Shown here piece after piece: positions 55,229 through 64,000 of a DNA stretch of 64,000 bases. Numbering within the stretch: the first letter of the stretch is position 1; the number at the start of each line of letters is the position of its first letter. The notes below the pieces were generated by a model that was given only the letters and a program-made list of their open reading frames with translations, did not search any database and was not told the origin of the DNA. Made by a program: the position numbers and the translations under genes. Origin of the DNA: Mauremys mutica (taxonomy: Eukaryota > Chordata > Testudines > Geoemydidae); the NCBI RefSeq assembly GCF_020497125.1, contig NC_059075.1:56439321-56503320 (forward strand). The letters are read 5' to 3'.

Positions 55229-57925
55229 TAGGGCTGTTGATTAATCGCAGTTAACTCACACAAGTAACTCAAAAAATATGATCATGATTTAAAAAATTAA
55301 TCGCAGTTTTAATCACACTTTTAAACAGAATACCAATTGAAATTTATTAAATATTTTGGATGCTTTTCTACATTTTCAAATAAATTGATTTAAATTACAA
55401 CACAGAATACAAATTGTACACTGCTCACTTTGTTATTTTTACTACAAATATTTGCAGTGTAAAAATGATAAACAAAAGAAATAGTATTTTTCCATTCACC
55501 TCATACAAGTACCATAGTGCAATCTCTTTATCGTGAAAGTGCAACTTACAAATGTAGATTTTTGTTGTTACATAACTGCACTCAGAAACAAAAGTGTAAA
55601 ACTTTAGAGCCTACAAGTCCACTCAGTCCTACTTCTTGGTCAGCCAGTCGCTAAAAGAAACAAGTTTGTTTACATGTGCAGGAGATAACACTCAGGCATC
55701 ATGGAAGGCCAGGGTCCTGTTCTCAAATGGTACTGTGATGTCCACCACAATGATCTTCTTCCAGTCCTCAGTGGTGGTGGTGATGTCGTAGTTGGCTGTT
55801 GGTTCCAGGGATGGTGGAGTTTACAGCATCCTTTCTCACAGGTGGCAGGATGGCTCTGGCCAGGCGATCTTGGATGGTGTTGGGTCGCAGCTGCCAAGCT
55901 CTCGAATGGGGCTTGCAGCTACACAGGATGTGGGTTCGTTGCTATAGCCGCACTTCCTGTGTCGCTTGTCCTGATTCCCGTGGCAGACAGCTCCGTTCAG
56001 TGGGACGCAGTTGAGCAGGGCCCTGCGGATGAACCTCCAGTTGGCAAATCAGGTGAAGCTGCCCCCGGAGAGGAAGTGGTTGCTGGCATCCCACCTTGAA
56101 TGCCTTGCCCTGGTCCGGCTTCCGTTTTAGGTTTTCCAGATATTGGCAGTGGATGGCATCCTTCAGGATACTCTCCAGCATGGTTCTAGTGACAATAGTG
56201 TGATCTGTATTCTTCACCTGTGGCACCAGGGCTTCCAGCTTCTAGCATTCCTTGCACCACATCCAGTGGCAGCTGATATGCTTCTCCAGTCATCGCGTAG
56301 CATTGCGGGCATGAGTCCAGAGTGAATCAAAGTCTCTTCCAAATTCACTTTCCAGCGAGCTGCTCAGGTAGGTGGCGACATCTTGGTTGGAGGGGGTCCT
56401 GGCGATTCGCTTCTTGACGGCATCCTTTAGAGCACTCTCTGCGATGTTCCTCACCAAGGTGGAGGGTGAGAGTGATCATGGCAACATCGCACAGATCAGC
56501 CATTCAAGGGATGTTGGCACTGCCCTGCCTGTGCAAGATGTATACCAGTTCATTGCTGGCCCCCTGGGGAAGAAACATACACTTCACCAGCTGCCGGATG
56601 ATGTCTGTCTTGTTCAGAGGTACCTTCGTCACGGTAGATCCCCTCAGGACAAATGAGATACGGGGGATCAGGAAGGTGTTCAAGGCATTGATTTTCTGCC
56701 ATGATGCCAGCAGGGAGGAGTCGATCCCGGTCACATCTCACAGATCTCCACATTGGTATCCTTATTTACAATGTCTTCTGAAAGCGAGAACAGATGTTCG
56801 CATTGTACTTCTGTAGCCAGTATTGGAAGGTATTTACATGTCAGATATGCTAAACATTCGTATGCCTCTTCATGCTTTGGCCACCATTTCAGAGGACATG
56901 CTTCCATGCTGATGATGATCGTTAAAAAGTAATGCGTTAATTAAATTTGTGACTGAACTCCTTAGGGGAGCACTGTATGTCTACTGCTCTGTGTTTTACC
57001 TGCATTCTGCCATATATTTCATGTTATAGCAGTCTCGAACAATAACCCAGCATGTTGTTCGTTTTAAGAACACTTTCACTGCAGATTTGACAAAATGCAA
57101 AGAAGGTACCAGTGTGAGATTTCTAAAGACAGCTACAGCACTCAACTGAAGGTTTAAGAATCTGAAGTGCCTTCCAAAATCTGAGGGACGGGGTATGGAG
57201 CATGCTTCAAGAAGTCAAGATGCGGAAACTACAGAACCCGAACCACCAAAAAAGAAAATCAACCTTCTGCTGGTGGCATCTGACTCAGATGATGAAAACA
57301 TGCGTCAGTCTGCACTTCGGATTATCATCGAGCAGAACCCATCATCAGCATAGATGCATGTCCTCTGGAATGGTGGTTAAAGCATGAAGGGACATGTGAA
57401 TCTTTAGCATCTGGCACATAAATATCTTGCAATGCCAGCTACAACACTTCTATGCGAATGCCTGTTCTCACTTTCAGGTGACCTTGTAAACAAGAAGCAG
57501 GCAGCATTATCTCCTGCAAATGTGAACAAACTTGTTTGTCTGAGGGATTGGCTGAACAAGGAGTCGGACTGAGTAGACTCGGAGGCTCTAAAGTTTTACA
57601 TTGTTTTGTTTTTAATGCAGTTAGAATTTGTACATAATTCTACATTTGTAAATTCGACTTTCATGATAAAGAGATTGCACTATAGTACTTTTATTAGGTG
57701 TATTGAAAAATACTATTTATTTTTGCAGTGCAAATATTTATAATAAAAATAAATATAAAGTGACCACTGTACTCTTTGTATTCTGTGTTGTAACTGAAAT
57801 CAATATATTGGAAAATATGGAAGACATCCACAAATCTTTATATAAATAGTATTCCATTATTGTTTAACAGTGCAATTAATCACGATTAATTTTTTTTAAT
57901 TGCTTGACAGCTCTAATTTTTATTT
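55229..57925. mobile_element. hAT foldback element with long inverted arms
   Basis: The left arm (about 55229-55695 plus 56765-56915, read on -) and right arm (about 57350-57925, read on +) are long inverted copies. Each encodes the same C-terminal hAT dimerisation domain: ACPLKWWPKHEEAYECLAYL on - near 56.85 kb, and LSPANVNKLVCL on + near 57.53 kb. The ends are TAGGGCTGTTGATTAATCGC and GCTTGACAGCTCTA. Flanking 8-mers TTTTTTAT and ATTTTTAT match at 7 of 8. The centre encodes a degenerate piece with RYQCEISKDSYSTQ. An R2-like fragment sits in the left arm. Confidence 0.85.
55700..56765 (-). pseudogene. R2-like non-LTR retrotransposon fragment inside hAT
   Basis: On the - strand, 56.50-56.73 kb reads INALNTFLIPRISFVLRGST and NELVYILHRQGSANIP. 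This resembles the region downstream of the reverse-transcriptase palm in site-specific (R2-type) LINEs. 56.25-56.40 kb reads LSSSLESEFGRDFDSLW and HISCHWMWCKEC. Then VPQVKNTDHTIVTRTMLE, RKCGYSNE (zinc-finger-like, first Cys lost) and KIIVVDITVPFENR follow, the last resembling the restriction-like endonuclease core. Stops occur throughout. The fragment lacks both the N-terminal part and the 3' terminus. It lies precisely between hAT codons. Confidence 0.7.
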
Positions 57926-57934
57926 TTTGTGGGT

Positions 57935-58155
57935 TTGTCTATACAGGGAAGTTAGTTCAGATTAAGGTTGGATTTAAATTTAAAATTGTTCTTGATTAAC
58001 TCCCTGTGTAGAGGCTTTTAATCGGGAATAAGACTGCCTTATTCTGAATTAGCTTAATCTAAAATGGGTTAAGGGAGTTAATCAAGAATAACTATTCCGC
58101 TTTAAATTCACACTTTACTTTAATCTGAATTAATTTCCCTGTCTAGACAAGCCCA
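57935..58155. mobile_element. MITE with GGGTTTGTCTATACAGGGAA ends
   Basis: The right end TTCCCTGTCTAGACAAGCCC is an imperfect inverted copy of the left. AACTCCCTGTGTAGAGG and GGGAGTTAATCAAGAATAAC are also opposed internally. It directly follows the foldback. Confidence 0.85.
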
Positions 58156-60923
58156 CAGCAAATAAAAATACATCATATTTCTAAGAGTTTGTCATAAGGA
58201 GACCCTATCTAGCTGAATTTTACAGTGTCAGATTAAATACTGTATACAGAGCCTATATCTATTCCTCTCTATTCTTAATGAAATTTACACCCCCTGAAAT
58301 GTATTTACATTAAAACACCTTTATGCCGATAGAGCAGTGTAAAGGGATCTTGTAAATGAGCATCAGGCTTTTGAAAACTAGACTGTTGTTTGGGAACTCC
58401 AGGCCGATCATCCCAGGGAGGTATAGCAACCTTCAGCCTCTAAAAAGAGGTTGCAAAAGGAGAGTGTCTGAAACCTCCACCACTCAGGCTTCTTGGTCAA
58501 AAGGGCACAGGCTGGGGAGCTCTCTCCTATACAGTGTGTTTCTTGCACTATCACAGACATACAGGGATACTAGGACTACAGACAAGAACCAAGTTTCAGA
58601 AACAAAGGGAGGTATTTTTATACCTGTGCAAAAATCAGAAATGCAGTTACATGACTTGCATGTGGTAGGGCTTGTTCTGTTCCCCAGTTAAGCCAATGGA
58701 GGTTTTGCTGTTGATTTCAGTGGGAGCTAGGTACAGCCCCACCTGCAGGTTCCACACGCACAAATTAATAGTCGGTGTCAAAAATCTGACCCACAATGGC
58801 ATGAATTTTTAGATAAGACAGTTGAAGAACTTTACAAATGGCCCTAGCAAGCTGATGCTCCAGCCGGTGACCTAGGACCAGAGAGGGAGAATGTGTGCAG
58901 AAGGGCAGGGACCTGAGAGCCAGGCAGGAAATTTAATGGCAGGGCAGAACTTTTTGCTGCTGAGGAATCCTGTTAGAAAACGACTGTTTATTGCACCAAA
59001 TTAACACAAATGTAAGGGGCCAGGGGGAGAGATGGAGGAAACAATTTTGAGAGGGCATGTTTGGGGAAGGGGATTAAATGCTCAGGGACTGGGGCCAGGA
59101 AAGAGTACATGGATTCAGTACAGAATGGGGACAGGGCAGGAGGACCCTAAGTGATTCAGGAAACTCCAAATCCCCGCAGCTTCCCCCAGAGAGACAAAAA
59201 GAGATGAAGGCTAGAAGCTCCCTGGTACTGTGAAGTAGATGCCTCTTTCCCATTCCCCTTATCTGCCCATGGGGAGAGAATGGGAGAATCCTTTAAGAGT
59301 GAGAGAGAGAGGAAGGGTGGAAAACATCCTGCTGCTGCTTGTTGAACCATGCAAGGGGAGAAATACAGACCTTCAATCCTCCTCCCAAGAAGACAATTGC
59401 AGGTAAGGAGCGGGAAGAGGAGGTTCTCTGGGGAGGGATGGGTTCACGATGGAGGGACACGTTTGCTGTGGATTGTGGTTGCTTAGCTGAACCGTTAGTC
59501 AACTAAACACAAGAACATAACCTGAAATTCCCCATGATGTACATGCAACTTCTCCCCGCCCCCAGCCTTCTCAGAATTGTTCCCCGGCCACTTTCTGAAA
59601 TGCTAACAACCACGTAATAATCACATACACAGTCTGTTTTGTATTTATGCCAACAAATCCTAGCTCATGAGCTCTTGGGGGCAGGGAGTGCCTTCATGTT
59701 ATTTGTACAGTACTTAGCCCACTAGAGTCCTAGTCCCTGGCGGGTTGCCAGAAATAATAAATAACAATAACTTAAGCTATAGAGGAAGGCTGTCAATGAT
59801 GGAGGAGGCTTTGTACTTCCCCAACTTTGATAGGTTCCATAGTTGGAGGCCATGACAGTTAAATGCTGTCATGGACTGAAAATTCCCCTTCCTTAATTTT
59901 AATATTTGTATTTTATTATTAAATCTTGAAATATCAGAACATATTGCACGCTTATAAATGAAGGACTGAAAGATGGAGAGAAGTTAAAGAAAATAGCCAA
60001 CATCTTTTCCTCCTGTCAATAAAATCTGTCTTCAACCATTAACCACTGAGCCACCAGGGCCAGTATCAAGACTATTTGACCTGAATAGTAGCATGGGACA
60101 TTAAGTGGAAGCAATACTCCAGTGTGAAATCTCTAGTCTCGTGCTCTGTATGAGGCACTATAATTTTTAGTTTTGCAGGGTTAAAAATGTGGGTAGCTAG
60201 AACCTCTATGGCCAGCTCGAAAAGCAAGGATTTTAAAGGAATGCTTAATTTTAATCAGTTATAAACATATTTATATACCACATCGTAGAGCATTAAAAAG
60301 GAAAGACTTAAAATCGTCATTTGTTTCACTGCTTATTGACAGTTCATATTTCTAATGTTGGATGATGAAAATCAATGAACTCAGTTGCACTTTCCAGTTC
60401 TTAATGCAGCAATGATTGGGACCATGAAATTTCTCTCATCAAAAATTGCTCAAAAGTCTTAGATTTATCAAATGTTTGTTGTTAGAAAACCTGAATTTGG
60501 GCCAAATTTGAGTTGAGAGTGTCTGCTTATTTACATACCTTGTCGGAACACTTGTTGGTGGCACTGGGCACTCAATAGAAACAATAGCTACTTGTAGAGT
60601 CGCATCATCCATATTGGACATAGAAGTTGCTTACTGACGATAAATATAAACTTCTGGGCCTATATCGCCCTTCTTGAGAGAGATTCCAGAATGTATTAAT
60701 TCCCATGTTCAGAAGATAAATTATTTTAAACTATCAGAGAAAGGAACACATTTATACATTCAGCAGTATATTGAACAGGCAAAATACGCTGATTCAACAG
60801 AGTATATTTCTGTTTAAAATCTTTCAGTCTCTGTTTCCTGTTCACTTGAATACAGCAGCTTTGTCACAGTTCAAAAAGCCCTCTCTTTTACATTCATCCA
60901 GAGGAGAGCTCCTGCCTTGCCAG
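58156..60923. other. Intergenic / possible 3' UTR of the - strand gene
   Basis: Mostly unclassified. 59650-59765 carries a repeat tail related to 54880-55005. If the exon at 60924-61058 is terminal, its 3' UTR would extend down from 60923, but I see no clear AATAAA on the - strand close to it. Confidence 0.4.
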
Positions 60924-61058
60924 CTACGCGCAGTCTCTGTGTTGTGTATTGTCCAAGACATGATTTCTGCGTTGAATACTGAGAGATTCAATTGTTTTGT
61001 GTGCCTGTTTAAGCTGAATCTTTAAAGCTTCATTTTCTGCCTTTAGAATATTCCTTTC
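60924..61058 (-). CDS. RASGRP1: Candidate terminal coding exon, RASGRP1-like coiled coil
   Basis: After a strong acceptor (TTTTTGTTTAG on the - strand, ending at 61059) only one frame is open. It gives 44 residues: ERNILKAENEALKIQLKQAH, then KTIESLSIQRR, NHVLDNTQHRDCA and a TAG at 60924-60926. The heptad pattern of Leu/Ile with Glu, Lys and Gln suggests a short coiled coil. RASGRP1, a diacylglycerol-regulated Ras exchange factor of lymphocytes, ends in a coiled coil and lies convergent and immediately downstream of FAM98B in mammals. Position, strand and composition fit. I could not align it to a RASGRP1 protein, and a single exon could be fortuitous. Confidence 0.5.
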   Translation of the reverse strand, partial: ERNILKAENEALKIQLKQAHKTIESLSIQRRNHVLDNTQHRDCA

Positions 61059-61800
61059 CTAAACAAAAACAGAGAATGGCAGGCGTCATATGAATGGTAT
61101 TGGATTTAACTGATTTCACCCGTTTGCTGGTGCACTTGCTTGATTGGCATCTCACATTTTCTGTGAGAGACTATTTAACTATTCTCCAAATGGTTATTAT
61201 GCACTGAACAGTAAATGGCATGTTAAACAAAAAAGATCAGCATGAGCAAATGGCAATTAATTTTCTGTTTGCATCTCTAAAAGAATGTATTTGGTTACCC
61301 GGTAAATTAACCATTTCATGCTTGGAACCAGTATTTTTCAATATGACTCATGCAGAATATATTTGTTCTAAATGTGTACTGAGCTTTCAACCACCCGGTG
61401 CATAGGAGATACAAAGATGGGGAGAAGATTTGGGTGGAAGGTGGGAATCTGTTTCAGGGATGAGTGGGAGAGGGTTTAGTTGTGGACATTGCTTGGGTTT
61501 GTAGATAGATATAACATGGATTAGTATTTTGGTGTTTTTTCACTGAAGGCTTCATAGGGCAGTGACAGGCTGTCTCTTGATTGCACTATCTAGTGTAATG
61601 AGAGTGTACTAATTGAACCATTTCCTCATTTCCTTTTTCCCTATGCATTAATATGCAACGGTCGACAAAGTGCTGGCTGACTGCAAACTGTGTGAAGTGA
61701 GCTTGCTTTATTTTTGCTTGCCTGAGATTTTAGGACAGTGATGCTGATTGGAGTTAAGATTTTAACCATTTCAGTTTTCATCTGAATTGGTTAACTTTTG
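61059..61800. other. Possible intron of the - strand gene
   Basis: AT-rich, with nothing else recognised. If the candidate exon is real, this is intronic. Confidence 0.35.
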
Positions 61801-61804
61801 TGAG

Positions 61805-61965
61805 AGGAAGGGATCATCTTGTGGTTAAAGCACTGGACAGAGATTCAGATCTGGGTTTAATTCCTGGATGTGTCACAGGCTTCCTGCATGACCTTAGGCA
61901 AGTCACTTAATATCACTGTGCCTCAAGTCCTTCTCAGTAAAACAGGGGTAAGCAATGCTTGCTTT
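61805..61965 (+). repeat. MIR-type (CORE) SINE
   Basis: The tRNA-like head TCTTGTGGTTAAAGCACTGG and B box GGTTTAATTCC are followed by GTCACAGGCTTCCTGCATGA, then CTTAGGCAAGTCACTTAATA and CACTGTGCCTCA. This sequence order is characteristic of MIR. Confidence 0.88.
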
Positions 61966-62079
61966 CTCCCATCTTTTATCTGTCTTGTCAGTTTAGGGCC
62001 CGATCCAACTCCCAGTGAAGAATGAGAGTTTTTCCATTGACTTCAGCGTGAATTGGATCAGGTAAGCTTGTAAGAAGAG

Positions 62080-62470
62080 AACTGTTACTTACCTTACAGT
62101 AGATGTGGTTCTGCAAAATGTGATGTCTGTGCAGATCTCACTGTTGGTGTGCTTGTGCCCCATGTGCACAAGATCAGAATCTTCTAGCAAGTAGTGTCTG
62201 TTGGGGGCTGTACCTGCACCCTGAACATCCTCGCCCCTCCCTTCCACCATCCCCAGCTAAACATACAACAGGCTGCATGGATCCAACCATCTCTGTTCCC
62301 TCGGTAATTCAGAATCCCAGAGATAAGGACTCCAAAGGAGAAGAGATGAAGAGTGGGTCATGGAATCCACATGGACAAGACTTTGCAAAGAACTGATAAG
62401 TAACTGTTCTTTCCTCTTTGCATCCTTGTCCATGTGGATCCCACGGGTGCTGGCTAGCAAGCAGTAATTC
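62080..62470. repeat. Dispersed repeat with GTTACTTACC motif
   Basis: AGAACTGTTACTTACCTTAC at the left faces GATAAGTAACTGTTCTTTCC near 62395 in the opposite sense. TCCACATGGACAAGAC and GTCCATGTGGATCCCA are also inverted. I recognise the type as a dispersed vertebrate repeat but cannot name it. Confidence 0.5.
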
Positions 62471-63720
62471 TCACAGGACATAATGAGGAGTCTTGTCTCA
62501 CTAGTTAATTTAGTCAAAAAGAGAACTGAGAATAGCCCTTCCAAATATGGCATCAGCTCTGGCATCCCGGGGTTATTTTGTGAGTGACGCACAGTTTCAG
62601 AAAATTATTGCTTCTTGACAAAGGGAGGCGTGAGCACATTTTGTCTGATGAAGAACATTGCAGATGTATTGTCCATCAAGGCTCCCTTGATCAGTGACAA
62701 CTCCTTGAAAGCTGGCCTGATCACTCAAAACTCCAGGATGTTAATGTGAAGGCAGGCATTGCTTTGGGACCTGATTCACCCTGTCGTAGAAGCATCTGTG
62801 ACTACTGTTAGTGATGGGCATAAAGTCTGAAATGGATCTCCTCTCCTCGTGCTGGGGTTCATCCACCATTTGAGAAAGTGCACAATATAGCACTGGGATA
62901 AGAGTCTGTGGGGTATCTAGAAGGCTGCTACACAATTATGAGACAGGACTGCAGTGGACATGTGCAAAGTCTGGCAAGAAGCACCACATACGTGCATGAA
63001 GCAAGATGACCTAGTAGCTTTTAAGCAAAACCTTACTGATGTCATTGGTTGGTTCGAGATCTTAAAGCCTCATCTATTTGGGAATGGAAGAGATCAGGCT
63101 CCTTGAAAGGACTGAACTTCAGTTGTACACTGGACCTCTTTCAGGATTCCTGATGGCTGGAGCCGGGACGCTTTGTTATTGCTGTGGCCAGGAATTTAAC
63201 AGCTGCATTGGATGTAGCTTGGTGAGAGGTCTTGGCCACTATTGACCTTTTGCTTCACCACCTTCAGTTATATTCTTTGGTCTCGAGAGAGATGGAGAAA
63301 GGAAGAACCTTATCCCTGCTTGTTATGTTTGGCAAGTAATAATTTGCAAAGATACCGAGGAATCTGGTTTTCTACCAAGTAAGTCCAACCTCTTTAGATC
63401 ATTTTCCTTGCGGACCGACTCAGGGCTGGTTGTCAGGACTTGTCTAATATTGCTGAGACCACAAGAGAGCCCAGAGTAGGGTGAGAAGTGACATTCATGT
63501 CCCTTTTGCAGGTACTTGGTAACTCCTCTAAGCCCTCAGAGATGGGAGGAGTTGAGGCCAGTGTCTGCCATGAGTCCTTTGCTGGCTCTAAGATGCCTTC
63601 ACTGACAGGCATGGCCATTCTAGCTATCATCTGGGAATGGAGAATGCAGGAGTGCTTTGGTGGCATTTCTTGGTGCACTGGAATCAATAACGCAAGCATT
63701 GGCTATTCTCTCAAGCAGGT
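62471..63720. other. Unclassified, possibly repeat-derived
   Basis: Many short open frames but no recognised domain or repeat end. Confidence 0.35.
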
Positions 63721-63734
63721 CTTGAAATCCCCTA

Positions 63735-64000
63735 AAACAAAGGTCTTCAAACTGTGGAGCATGCCCCCCTAGGTGGGCATGGAGGAATGTTCGGGTGGGA
63801 GGGAGGAGAGCAGCGATGGCAGGTGGCCCTGACTCTTTGACTTTGTGGCTATGTTTACACTGATAGCAGTGTGTGGCGTATAGGCACCACATGTGCAGCT
63901 ACATACTGCAGGGAACAACTCCATCAGCTCCTGCCTTTCCCCACTCTCTCTCTCCTGCCAGAGCCTTTCCTTGCTGCAGTGAAAGGCTCTGACAACAGGG
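63735..64000. mobile_element. hAT-like end followed by a MITE cut by the window edge
   Basis: AAAGGTCTTCAAACTGTGGA at 63738 resembles hAT-family left ends. From about 63845 the sequence GGCTATGTTTACACTGATAG and the GCCAGAGCCTTTCC block match the MITE-like element at 39470-39885. The element is incomplete at the window border. Confidence 0.5.

Noticed and set aside
60439..60621. - strand open frame followed by a near-consensus donor (AG/GTATGT at about 60538)
   Set aside because: No acceptor gives an open frame into it without forcing a weak AG, and it lies downstream of a stop in the neighbouring candidate exon. I found no recognisable protein similarity.

Overview
This window is vertebrate nuclear DNA, most likely from a turtle. 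It holds one well-supported protein-coding gene, FAM98B, on the + strand. Eight coding exons run from 15382 to 47267 and join to a 1203-nt reading frame (400 residues plus stop). FAM98B is a subunit of the human tRNA-splicing ligase complex (RTCB, DDX1, FAM98B, RTRAF, ASHWIN). A CpG island surrounds exon 1. On the - strand near 60.9-61.1 kb there is a candidate terminal coding exon with a coiled-coil signature. Its position and direction fit RASGRP1, which lies convergent to FAM98B in other amniotes, but I could not confirm the match by alignment. The turtle assignment rests on the repeats: CR1 LINEs, a tRNA-derived SINE with a CR1-like tail, and hAT and Harbinger families that I associate from memory with turtle genomes.

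Layout. 1-15 kb (upstream intergenic): a CR1 fragment split by an LTR-like insertion (0.8-2.9 kb), a decayed two-gene PIF/Harbinger transposon (3.2-7.4 kb) interrupted by a solo LTR with an unusual 108-bp flanking duplication, short nonautonomous DNA elements (7.7-8.3 kb), two hAT elements with perfect 8-bp target duplications (9.46-10.18 kb and 12.32-12.60 kb), and a 3'-terminal CR1 (13.2-14.3 kb). 15-16 kb: CpG island and FAM98B exon 1. 16-47 kb: the rest of FAM98B. Introns 2, 4, 6 and 7 are crowded with nested repeats, including a CR1 containing two hAT insertions (18.2-20.0 kb), a truncated hAT foldback (22.4-23.5 kb), hairpin-rich MITEs (26.4-27.2 kb), a second solo LTR (29.4-30.2 kb), a long CR1 carrying endonuclease and reverse-transcriptase motifs (32.4-36.1 kb) and palindromic elements (43.0-43.5 and 46.1-46.2 kb). 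47-64 kb: FAM98B 3' region, a perfect 55-bp tandem duplication at 51.1 kb, AT-rich sequence with little recognisable content, a long hAT foldback containing an R2-like retrotransposon fragment (55.2-57.9 kb), the candidate RASGRP1 exon, and further SINE and MITE copies.

I see no rRNA or tRNA gene, no CRISPR array and no bacterial-style operon. Most short open frames are shadows in repeats. I did not find a convincing new biological system. The most unusual items are structural: the foldback-plus-R2 composite, the 108-bp duplication around a 3'-truncated LTR, and MITEs that retain chains of perfect hairpins.
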